Shown here one piece after another: positions 49,901 to 59,625 of a DNA stretch of 64,000 nucleotides. The notes beneath the pieces were generated by a model. The model saw only the letters and a list, made by a program, of their open reading frames with translations. It made no database searches and was not told where the DNA came from. The DNA comes from Punica granatum (taxonomy: Eukaryota > Streptophyta > Magnoliopsida > Myrtales > Lythraceae), in assembly GCF_007655135.1 (NCBI RefSeq), contig NC_045129.1, forward strand, positions 30,133,122 to 30,197,121, read 5' to 3'. The translations under genes and the position numbers were made by a program. How positions within the stretch are numbered: position 1 is the first letter of the stretch; every line of letters starts with the position of its first letter.

Positions 49901-50471
49901 ATGGTTTCAAGTAGATCAATTGAGATAAGGGAAGCTTCTCCAATATCGTCCAGTGTGTCTCGAGGCAATAAAGAATGTCATCATGGAGTTAAAGTGGTAA
50001 TGCTGACTTCATGGAGTGAGAAAAATCCAGGGAGAAGATTCTTACGATGCAAATTTTAGAAGGTTTGTAAGCATTGCTGCTTTCTCGATTTCTCCTGAGC
50101 TCGATAATGCTAGAAGGTTCTGTATAACTTTGGACACTTGATATGATGATGAGTTAGTGAGTTTGGTTTAATGCATCATGATATGATGATGAGTTTGTTA
50201 GTTTGGTAGTTTTAACAGGATGATGACTGTAAATATTTTGAATGGTATGACCATGAGGACACAAAGCACACAGGATGTTATTATGTGTTTGGTTAAGGAG
50301 AAGGAAAGCCTTGCAACAGAGCTAAAGCTGATGAAAGAAAAGAATGAGATTTTGCTTGTTAAGTTATCAACAGTTGAGGATAAGGTGGAAGCATTGAAAT
50401 GGAGAAATCACAACATAGAGAAAGAGATCATGGGAATGAGGTTGCAGTTGGAAGACACAAAGTCAAATTAG
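49901..50471 (+). pseudogene. GRF zinc-finger / coiled-coil protein of the MULE
   Basis: Exon 1 (49901-50062) begins MVSSRSIEIREASP and carries the first half of a GRF-type zinc finger: CHHGVKVVMLTSW, then NPGRRFLRC. A TAG stop follows where the family has an aromatic residue (CKF-stop-K). After an intron (GTTTGT...AACAG), exon 2 from 50219 gives DDDCKYFEWYDHE, the second half of the finger, in phase. A frameshift near 50250-50260 then moves the reading into the final segment, VIMCLVKEKESLATELK to 50471, which is a Leu/Glu/Lys coiled coil. GRF fingers bind nucleic acid. Function in transposition is unknown. Two lesions make it a pseudogene. Confidence 0.82.
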
Positions 50472-51653
50472 AACAAGATTTGCTCGATGAAAGCTGTACT
50501 TTTGATCATGCCTATGTGTATGATTGTATTGGTTAGAGTCTATGTAGGCATGAAAAGTGGAAAATCCTTGTATTTTTCGTGACAAAAGCACTGTTCTGCT
50601 GTAGTGAAGATTGTACTGATTTGATTGTATTGGTTTGGTTTGGTTTGGTTTGGGTGTATGTGCTGCCAATGTTGGCAAGACAACTCTGTGTACTGTTGGA
50701 AAAATGTATAAATTGGTATTTTCTGTACCATTCTTAATTACTTTATGTATTGATTTGTAATGGATAAAATGCCTCTTTGTTTACTATTGGTCTGCTCAAT
50801 AGGCACTTGTGAAGTTTCATTCATTCCTCAAATAATACCACTGATAAAAAACAGTATTAATTATGTACTAATAACAGGGACACAAAAGACAGTCATGAAA
50901 AGAGACACAAGAGAGACTGTATTAATCTATTCAGTATTAATACACCAATAAAGACATTCATTAAAAGAGAGTGAAACCAAGCCATCCACTACTTCCATAA
51001 ATTGTACAATAAAAAGTTACACATAATAGCCAGAACCAAGCCATCCACTTGTCCCATAAACTACTCCAAAAACTTACACAAATTAGCCTAAACCAAAGCA
51101 TCCACTTGTCCTATAAACAACAGCAACAAGTTACACAAAATGACCTTACACAAACTGAAGCTAATCATTTTTTTTTGCCCAGGTCATCCTTAACAGAGGC
51201 TAACTCCCGTGTCTTTCTTCGTGCTCTGGTCAAGGGTTTTCCAGGTTGATGGACTTGTTGGTCTCTTCTTGTGGAGACTTGCCCACTATACCTGCCAACA
51301 TAACTAATCCTGAATGGTTATCCAAGCACCTAATACAGATTTATGCATATCATCATTATAAGTAAAAGACAATCAATGATGATATCTTAGTTAAACAATG
51401 CTTACATTGATATATGTCATTCAACTCTCTCCATGTAGTACTCCAATCCTTTTTTGAGCTAGATTAAGTTCTTTGAATATCCGCTGTTCAACAGTAGGTT
51501 GTTTTGCCCTTTCGAACCTATAAAATAACTTGTAAAATCAGTAAACTTAAAATAGAAAGAAACATGAGGTGAGAGGTGTTACCTTTGCCTATATCTTTGG
51601 CGGTCTCCGCCTTTAACAGAACCATATCTAATATAATTTGTGAGCTTAGATCC
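50472..51653. other. Convergent spacer inside the MULE
   Basis: About 1.2 kb between the 3' ends of the two MULE genes. It holds (TTTGG)n near 50635-50652 and A/T-rich sequence expected of 3' UTRs. No further gene recognised. Confidence 0.6.
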
Positions 51654-54576
51654 TTATGGGGGTTGAGATGATGATGATGGCTGCTCAATTAGTGGTTGCA
51701 CATTAGGGTCCATAATTAGGTCCTCTTGCACAGATGGTTGTGAACATTGGAGGTCAGTATTCATGGACTCCATTGTCATCACCTCAGGCTGACGAGGCTG
51801 AGATCCTGATGGTAATTCAGATGGTGATGCTTGCTCTCCAGTTGATGGTATCTCCGCATGCTCATTCATGGCCTCTTGCACAACATGCTCATCCATGCCC
51901 ATTTTCATTCTTTTCCTAGCATGTTCAACATAGTAGTAAGCATGACAAAATCATTCCATTAATTTTCAAAATTTATAAAATCAATATTTACCTCGCCACT
52001 TGATAATGAAGCTATTTGCTTTCCCCTGTCTTCTTTGTCATGTGGGTCCTTATTCTTGGACTTCTTTGGTCTGCTAGGAAGCTTTTCAACAGTAGGAGGA
52101 AATACATATTCATATTGAACCATAATCCATTCATTTTTGCCATTCAATGGTTCAATAAGATGCTGATATGCATTTAAGTACGTCTGTTTCTTCAAAAATC
52201 CATTGACATAGTGTTCTGGTTGCTCACGTCGATAGTAGATAGCACTGATAGCATGTTTGCAAGGAATTCCTGTGAGATTTCATTTTCTGTGTGAGCATGT
52301 CCATCTATCTAAGTCTATAACATATCTATCTTCATATTCAACTATCTGGTACATACTATTACTCCCATATTGTGTCACACAGACCATACTCTATAACTTT
52401 GCCTCTTCAAGATTTTTCAAAGGTCTAAGACAAATATTTCCATTACAAACAGTACACAATTCTTTTTTTTTTTTAGCCATCCTCTACATGATTGATGTTC
52501 GAATAGATTCCAACATATCTATAAGGTGAAGAACCCCAGCTTCCAATATCCAATCATTGAAACACTCACTCATGTTGTTATCAACAACCTCACATGCATT
52601 ACATTCATTGATGTAAGCCCTACAAAACTTCCTAACATCAATACATCTAAATGCATCGGTTGCTTTTTTTGAAAGAACTTCCATTTGTCCCATTGCCCCA
52701 AGATAAGTTGCCCCAATTGTACTCATTACTGACCTCAAGAACAGATGTTTCAAAGCAACTCCATTATGCTTTTTCTTCCAATTTGAATACACATGCCTCG
52801 CACAAACTCGATATTCAACATGTGGAAGACGTGTCTTCACAGCTTTTTACAGCCCCCATAAATCAAAGTTGTCCCAAATCATTAAACATAATGATAATTA
52901 AGAGTATAAAGCAAATGAATGACTGAATAAAATAAATACCTTTTGTTTATCACTAATCAATGTGCAGCCAAATTCATCTCTAATTCCCAAGTCATTAATC
53001 AAGAGTTCAAAAAACCACTTCCAAGAATGTTCATTCTCACCCTCAACCATAGCCCATGCTATAGAGAACATTTGATTATTCCAATCCTTCCCGACAACAC
53101 TCAATAACTACCCCTTAAGATGAGTTTTTAAAAAACATCCATTCACACTAATGACTACTATGCAACTATCAACAAACCTCTTTCTTAAACTCTCAAAGCG
53201 TACATATAGCCTCTTAAATCTAGCTGCACAGTCAAGTCCATTCCTATCAGGTACTAATTCAAATGTACTTCCCCTATAAACCTTCTTCAACTCAATAACA
53301 TATGTAGGCAGCATATTATAGTGCTTTTCCATGGACCCTACAATAACATTTCTTGCATGTGTTCTAGCTCTGTAGCAAGTAACTTTGGACACTTTAATTC
53401 TAAAATAGATAGCAACCTCTCGTATCATGTCTGAAACACTCAAGTTCATATTTTACTTAACTTTCTCTAGGAAATGTATTCCCAACCATTCATATGTTGC
53501 CTCATTATTCATTACAACTCTAGAACATGCTACCATGAATTCTCCATAGACATTGCTTTTCTTTGCAGAAAACCTCAATGCATCTTATAGCTCCTCTTCC
53601 ACCTCAACTCAAAGCCAATCACAATGGCATAACTCTTTGCAGCTTTCTTGAACCGATCATCGTTGGAAAATATAATGACCCGTTTGTTTTTAGGGTTAAA
53701 ATCACAAAAATTTTAACTTTAACTTTAACTTAACCAACAACACGATAAAAATACACATTTTCCAAGTCAAAAATTTTAACTTTAACTTTAACTCAACTTA
53801 CTACACAATATTTTGTCCTTTTCCACAATCAAAATCAAAGTTACTTTAACTCTGAAACCAAACGCACCGTAAGATTCTCACTTAGTGTGATATTGAAAAT
53901 ATCACAATTGGGATTGAATGGTCTGTACTTTGCCTCCCCTTTCCCATACTACTTTCTTCCCCACTGTGATCTATAGGAATCTGAAGTATATCAACATCAT
54001 TGGACTGCCTATCTGCTTGTTCCTCAGTTGACCTCATTCTATGTCTCTGCATCCCTTGCTCAGTTTGCATCTTAAATGCTTGCCTCTTCTCTCTAACTTG
54101 TGTAAGCTCTTTATTTTCTCCATCACTAACACCTCTATACCCACCTATATCAGAGTCATCCCTCTCAGTCTCATCCTCTTCACCATCCTCTGCTTCCCAA
54201 ACATCATCATTAGTGTCGTCCTCATCAACATCCCCTGCTATCATTACTTCCATACCATTATCATCACTATCTTCCATCCTATCTGCTTTAGTGTACATAG
54301 TAACTATTTCATATTTCAATCCAGCCTCAGCTATAGACATCACCTCAGGATCAGTGTTTATGTCAACCAAACCATCATCTAAACTACTTTCAGGAAGTAA
54401 ATACCACATTATGTTTGGTTCTTTGTAGCCAAAGTCATTTAGATGTCCCTTCATCTCATGCCACGACATTGTATCAGCATCCACAGTTATTATACAACTT
54501 GTACCCCCTATGCAACTGGTGGAGTTAGTTTCATGTGGCCTCCGTAGTATAGTTGCATACCAAAGTTAGTTCCCAT
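51654..54576 (-). pseudogene. MURA-type MULE transposase, multiply disrupted
   Basis: Order on the minus strand: an N-terminal plant MULE domain (MGTNFGMQLYYGGHMK; frameshift near 54510; then GGTSCIITVDADTMSW); an acidic linker; a MITE insertion at about 53674-53880; a MuDR DNA-binding domain (NDDRFKKAAKSYAIVIGFEL, near 53660). The transposase core follows with GCFLK, WNNQMFSIAWAMVEGENEHS and LISDKQK. Next come an intron (52899-~52870), LPHVEYRVCARHVYSNWKK, and a SWIM finger (WTCSHRK-stop-NLTGIPCKHAISAIYY, stop at 52282-52280). The Ser/Pro tail ends at 51654. The first catalytic Asp (family DG.FLK) is Asn here (SVNGCFLK, codon 53143-53141), and TAG replaces a Gln codon at 53110-53108. The Asp of ISDKQK remains. 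The protein cannot be active. Confidence 0.92.
53674..53880. mobile_element. MITE nested in the MULE transposase
   Basis: The left end CCCGTTTGTTTTTAGGGTTA is mirrored by the right end (inverted) GGTGCGTTTGGTTTCAGAGTTA. Inside are repeats of TTTTAACTTTAACTTTAACT. It separates the N-terminal domain from the DNA-binding domain of the transposase, so it inserted after the MULE was intact at this point. Target duplication not resolved. Confidence 0.65.
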
Positions 54577-55219
54577 CCTACAATAGCAAAACACAAGTTC
54601 ACTGACAGTATAGACTCAACAACAAACACCACTTATTCCTCAGTCTTCTAGCAGTAGATAGGAAACCGTGGAATGCCAAGGACACCATTAAACTTAAGAC
54701 CCCACGTACACACCACTTGATCATCAGTTTTATAGCAAAAGACAAATAAACCACGCTAAACTAGTCGATCAAGTTATGATTTTGAACTTACATTGTCTTT
54801 CTCTGTTGGGATGAGAATGATACGATTCACTGATAGAACACTAACTGCTCTAAGTCACCAACTTTATCCAAGTTTTGCACCTCCTGCAACTAAAGAAATG
54901 ATTTTATGTACCATCATGAACTGTAATGCCATCATCAACACTAGCTCAGATCGTTCACATGCAAATGGAATAAGACAGTACCTATTATTGATCCTTGTAT
55001 ATGCTCCTGCATGTACCAGTCGTTGCTCTTCTTCTCGCAAGGATTGACTGCAAATAGACACCCTTCAACGATCGATTGCTTTCTCCCTTGGAATTCCGTC
55101 GATCCTTCCTCTGATCCTTGAAGATTTTAGGGTTTTGATCAACTCTACTCTTGATTTGTGAGAGGAGTTGAAAAGACACTTCGTTTCACAGAAGGGCGAG
55201 AAAGAGAGAATTGGGACCA
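54577..55219. other. 5' region of the MULE transposase gene
   Basis: Between the transposase start and the right TIR. Probably promoter, leader and possibly a leader intron ending in TTGTAG just before the ATG at 54576. No separate gene is supported. Confidence 0.5.
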
Positions 55220-55446
55220 GGGAAAATAAGGAAGTGGGACCTAAATACTGAGTTGGCGCGGCTACATTGGCACTGTTTGTCCAATTCATGTGCCACGTCA
55301 GCTTTCCGTCCATCAGTTGACGGAAATGATACATGGTGAAAATTTTCAAAATTTTCGTGATGCACCATGTTAATTTTTCGAATTATGATACAATGTGAAA
55401 ATAGATTTCAAACTGTGATGCATGGTTTCATTTTCCCTTAAAAGAT

Positions 55447-56191
55447 TATGCCTTCATTTCCTATATTAACCTTAATGTTTTAAAGGAAAGTCGACTTAAT
55501 TCTAGCAAAACAAATTGAATTAATTATTTATAATTATTTATATTATTAGTTATTTTATATTTAAATAATAAAAATATCAATATACATTAATGATAGTAAT
55601 TAGTTCATATTTCTTGATTTGGTATCTTTAAACCAATCAATAAGATTATTGATGTTGTTTGGTAATTAATTAAATATTTTTTGGATGAAATTTAATTTTT
55701 ATGTATTTTCTGACATTTTATAATTATTACATTTTATCACTTAATCGAGAAGCCTTTCACGTGCATGTGTAGATTCACTAGTATATATATATATATATAT
55801 ATAAGTACACAATTATCCGAGTGAGGGGTGGGCTAACACCTTACTGGTTACTACCGTGGCTTCTGATGCTTAATATATACCAATTTCTTTCTTTTCTTTT
55901 TATATTGCATAGCAACGAATTATCAGGCTAGCACGGCTTCAATGAAGAAAACCATTACAATACTCCGATTACATATATATATATATATATTCATATATAA
56001 CATGTCCTAGACCATCTTAAGTCCTGTTAAGTGAACACCTAGGAGAAATGCATGCATCTGTCGACAGTCATTCTCTTCCCCTTGTAAATCAATTTCGAGA
56101 ACATAATAACAAACTATACGATATCGTACCACGATATATACAAATTTCCTCCAAGTTTGTAGTTTAAGAACGAATTTAAGGAATTATAAAA

Positions 56192-56239
<48 letters not shown>

Positions 56240-57660
56240 AGGAATCCCTACCAGACGTGAACGACCAATCATTAGTAAGAGGGCCAATTATCTTGGACAG
56301 GAACTGTCGAGAGGGAATTAAAAGACGTTATGTCAATTTTGCAAGTTGTAGCCGCTGATGAAACGCCATGACCTAATCGGTGACAGAACATACGCATATA
56401 TAATAGTATATAATATCTGCAAAATAATTTCATTAATTCTGTATAACGTAATAAAACCCTGTCCACCTAAATTGTGCTGGGCTATATATGCAGACGGCCA
56501 ACTCATTTGTAACTAGTAACTATATCAATCATTTCTGTAAGGGAAAAAAATGTCACGAAATTATATTTCATATAACAGTACATAATTTCACATCGTAATC
56601 AATGAATCCGTGGATTATTGCTTGCACCCATAATTAATATAAAGCCTCATTAAAGAGTTTTACCTCTTAATATGCAAATTCGGTCTTGAATTAGTTAAGG
56701 TATATTAGTTAGGCTTTCAAATCCCAGACGGTGCACACCGAGAACAGAAATTTATATATAGCCTCACATATAAGTTACATATGTGTGTATATACATATAT
56801 GACCGGTCCCAATAATGGAAAGCTCCCAAAATTGGAGCCCACATTGTACGAGATAGCTAGCTAGCAGCTGATTTTGTTGTATACACTTGCATAAGAATCC
56901 AACTTATCTTCTCCCTCAGCTCCAGCTTCCATGTATAATATGCTGGTCCCTCAGTTATACAGCTTGGCTATGTAGACTTGGAGTCCGAGTGGTGCGGTGC
57001 CTCATCGACGATTGACCATCCATGTGCCTAGTGACCATATAATTCCCTGCGATCTAGACAGAGCCAACAAGAGTCGAAAGCATCGGAAGGTTTACTATGC
57101 AGGAGGGATGACGCCGTCAGCTGTGTCCATTCTTAGAGAACTGCCTGTTAGGTGGATATAGGCTGCTGGCGGCATCATTCCTTCCGCGTAGGAAACCTAA
57201 GATGGATGCTCAGGATTGGATTCGATCATCTCCTCCTCTGAAGGCTTGTACAAAGCAATACTTTTCGAGGAAACAAGTCTCGAGGTTTCAGTCTTCAGGT
57301 TTGGTAATTTGCTTTACAATGTTGTCGATCAAATACAGTGACAATTGTCCATGTTTATCTTCTTCGACATCAAAGCCATCACCGATACCAATTGGAAGTT
57401 GAAATATGATGGCTCAATGTTATTACATCGAGTCTGGTGGAGATCTGTTTAGCCGTTTCTGATTCCTTACTGTTTTATAACATTTCTTAAGAATCCTACG
57501 ATCACACGTCGGGAATATAAAAGAGAAACATGAAATTATAAAAGCCATTTGGATTTATAAATTTAAGTATTAAATTTTCCTAAGATGTAGGAATAAGACA
57601 ATGGAAAAAGACCTATTATTTCTTCTTCTTCTTCTTCTTTTTCATCCTTAATCTTAATTA
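55447..57660. other. AT-rich spacer, nothing coding recognised
   Basis: Contains (TA)n near 55783-55802 and 55974-55990 and the poly-G tract (56192-56238). Moderately GC-rich 56930-57420 has no domain I recognise. Confidence 0.5.
56192..56238. repeat. Poly-G tract, 47 bases
   Basis: Forty-seven consecutive G residues after TATAAAA. Such a run is rare in plant DNA and can also be a sequencing or assembly artefact. Confidence 0.95.
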
Positions 57661-57679
57661 AGATTTAAACCATCGAAGG

Positions 57680-58164
57680 AAATGGCGGTCGATTAGATGG
57701 TCTCCCCCACCCACCGAGTGGCTTAAGCTCAACACAGTCGGCGCTTCTCGTGATAATCCGGGGCAAGCAGCTGCGGGAGGTTTGATTTAGGATGAGAGTG
57801 GACAATGGGTGTCTGGTTTTGCTTCGCCTGCCATTGCTGAGTTACGGGGCAATAGCATGCTTGGAATATTGGATTTCTAGAGTTGATTCTTGAAATCGAT
57901 TCGCTGATAGTGTGCGAGCTTCATTATGAGTCCTGGTCAGTGAGGTCCTTGCCTTTGACCGATTACGGAAATTACCATCAAATAGCTTTTCCGGAGAGAG
58001 TGGACGGACAAGGTGGTCCATACCTATCGGAAGGGGAACTTTTTTGTGCTGACTGGTTTGAGAGAGCTTCACTGCAGTTGCCTTTGGGTACTCATTTCTT
58101 TCCGCAGCCGTGGATTGACCTAGGAGTGCTATTATTTAGCGATGCCCCTCTCTATGTTTCTTAG
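57680..58164 (+). pseudogene. LINE-type RNase H domain remnant
   Basis: Read across frames, this matches the C-terminal RNase H (RVT_3) region of plant non-LTR retrotransposons: WSPPPTEWLKLNTVGASRDN, PGQAAAGGLI, a stop, DESGQWVSGFA; then NIGFLELILEIDSLIVCEL in another frame; then VVHTYRKGN and CADWFERASLQLPLGTHFF. The catalytic first Asp of NTDG is Val here (NTVG). Several stops and frameshifts; the rest of the LINE is not present. The tail (to about 58190) resembles LINE 3' ends. Confidence 0.8.
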
Positions 58165-58286
58165 TTTCTTTCTTTTGGTTTTGGGCCATGACACCATTCT
58201 CTATTCACCCAAAAAAGGGTTAAAAATATCGAATCAAGATAAATCGTTGTCTATCATGTGCCTTTATTTCCTTTTGATATAATATT

Positions 58287-58514
58287 GGGTTTATTGCATC
58301 ATATATCCTAATATTGACAGATATTTTTATATCTATCCCAGCATCGTTTTTTTACCTGAGGTATCCCAATGTTTCTATTTTTGTTTACCAACTATCCCCT
58401 GGGGATAGATGGTGACATCAAACTAGCAACGTTGGGATACCTCAGACAAAAAAATGACGCTGTGATAAATCTAAGAATATCTGTCAACATTACGTTATAT
58501 GGTGCAATATACCC
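58287..58514. mobile_element. MITE with 9-bp target duplication
   Basis: A 228-bp element with ~85-bp inverted arms: GGGTTTATTGCATCATATAT on the left, inverted GGGTATATTGCACCATATAA on the right. Both arms continue to TGAGGTATCCCAAYGTT. It is flanked by a perfect 9-bp duplication TATAATATT (58278-58286 and 58515-58523). Length of duplication and long TIR fit a Mutator-type non-autonomous element, with ends different from the MULE at 49125. Confidence 0.9.
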
Positions 58515-58523
58515 TATAATATT

Positions 58524-59161
58524 TACCATTAGATTTGGGCTGCGCTAACGGTTTCACTTTTAGTATAGGGAAGATTGGACTCTAGAGGTACTGGTTCATA
58601 AAACAGTTGGGTATCATTATCATCATCGTCATATTAAACTTTTTGGGCTGGATGCCAGCAGTAGCGAATCTATCTAAGACTAGTGGTGTCAATTGACCTC
58701 GCTAAACTTTTAAAAAGTTTTAAAAAAATAGAGAAAAATACAGTGTTGGTTATATAAGTTTGCCCTTCGGTACTTTTAGTTTCATAAGTATCAAAATCGT
58801 CGATTCAGTCCATTAGTCAGTTTGGTCCATTCCATGACTTACCGTTAATCCGCGATAACGTGGACATTAACGTTGTCAAAATTTTTTAATTTGCAATTAA
58901 ATATATAAAAAAAAAATACATTTAAAAACAAAAAAAATTTAAAAAATGTGGGGCAGATCGAGCCCTTCCTCCCGGCAACCTCTCCCCCCAACGAGGTTGC
59001 CGAATGCCCTTGACGGCTCTGATCACCTCACCTGGGGGGAGGTCAATTTGCCACCTTCTTTCTCTACTCTAGAAATCAGAAGCGAGAGAGAGAGATAGGG
59101 GGCAAATCGGAGATCCCCTTCCTGGTGAGCTCCCCCTGGGCGAGGTCACAGATACCCATGA
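58524..59161. other. Intergenic with MITE-like arm and GC-rich core
   Basis: Positions 58735-58900 read like an element arm (GTTGGTTATATAAGTTTGCC...). They are followed by an A-rich stretch and a GC-rich island with CGAGGTTGCC and CTGGGGGGAGGTC phrases (58950-59160). No mirrored arm or gene seen. Confidence 0.4.
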
Positions 59162-59625
59162 TGGTTATGGATTCGATTTTCGCTAACGAAATTTTCCGAA
59201 TCTTTTTATATAACTTTATATTTTTCTTGTATTAATTCCACAGACGTTCTTTGTAACCGAAGAAAAAAGAAGTGACAAAAATTGTAAAAAGGATTAGAGT
59301 TTGAAATCATAAAAACAAGGAAAGAAAAGGCGTAAACTGAGAAAAGATAGTCAGGGTTATGTGTCATGTTGTGGTTTCAATAGACTCGGTTTAATCTATT
59401 TAAGTATGTTTATGGATTCGATTCTTGCTAATGGAATTTTCCCAGTCTCTTTATATAACTCTTTTTTTTTTGTATTAAGCCCATGAATCTTATCTGTAAT
59501 TGAAGAAAAAAAGAAGGGACAAAAATTGAAAAAAAGATTAGAGTTTGTGGAAATATCATAAAAATAAGGAAAGAAAAGGCCAAAAATGGAAAAAAAAAAA
59601 GGTTTCAATAAACTTGTTTTAATGT
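59162..59625. repeat. Tandem duplication of a ~230-245-bp segment
   Basis: Both copies (about 59162-59407 and 59408-59625) run through TATGGATTCGATT, TTTTTATATAACT-like, GACAAAAATTG, GGAAAGAAAAGGC and GGTTTCAATA in the same order. Non-coding. Confidence 0.8.

Larger units (their letters stand above)
49125..55437. mobile_element. Complete Mutator-like element (TIR-MULE), 6313 bp
   Basis: The ends are long terminal inverted repeats of about 215 bp (49125-49340 and 55220-55437), roughly 80% alike by eye. Both start GGGAAAAT, with CACAGTTT at 21-28 and ATTTTCAC at 36-43, and share further blocks such as GAAAATTTTGAAAATTTT and GAAAGCTGACGTG. A perfect 9-bp target duplication TTAAAAGAT flanks it (49116-49124, 55438-55446). 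Inside are two convergent genes: a GRF zinc-finger/coiled-coil gene from the left TIR and a MURA-type transposase from the right TIR. The layout copies that of maize MuDR. Both genes are disrupted, so this copy is not autonomous now. Confidence 0.95.

Noticed and set aside
54000..54428. 142-codon Ser-rich plus-strand frame
   Set aside because: Antisense of the acidic linker of the MULE transposase.
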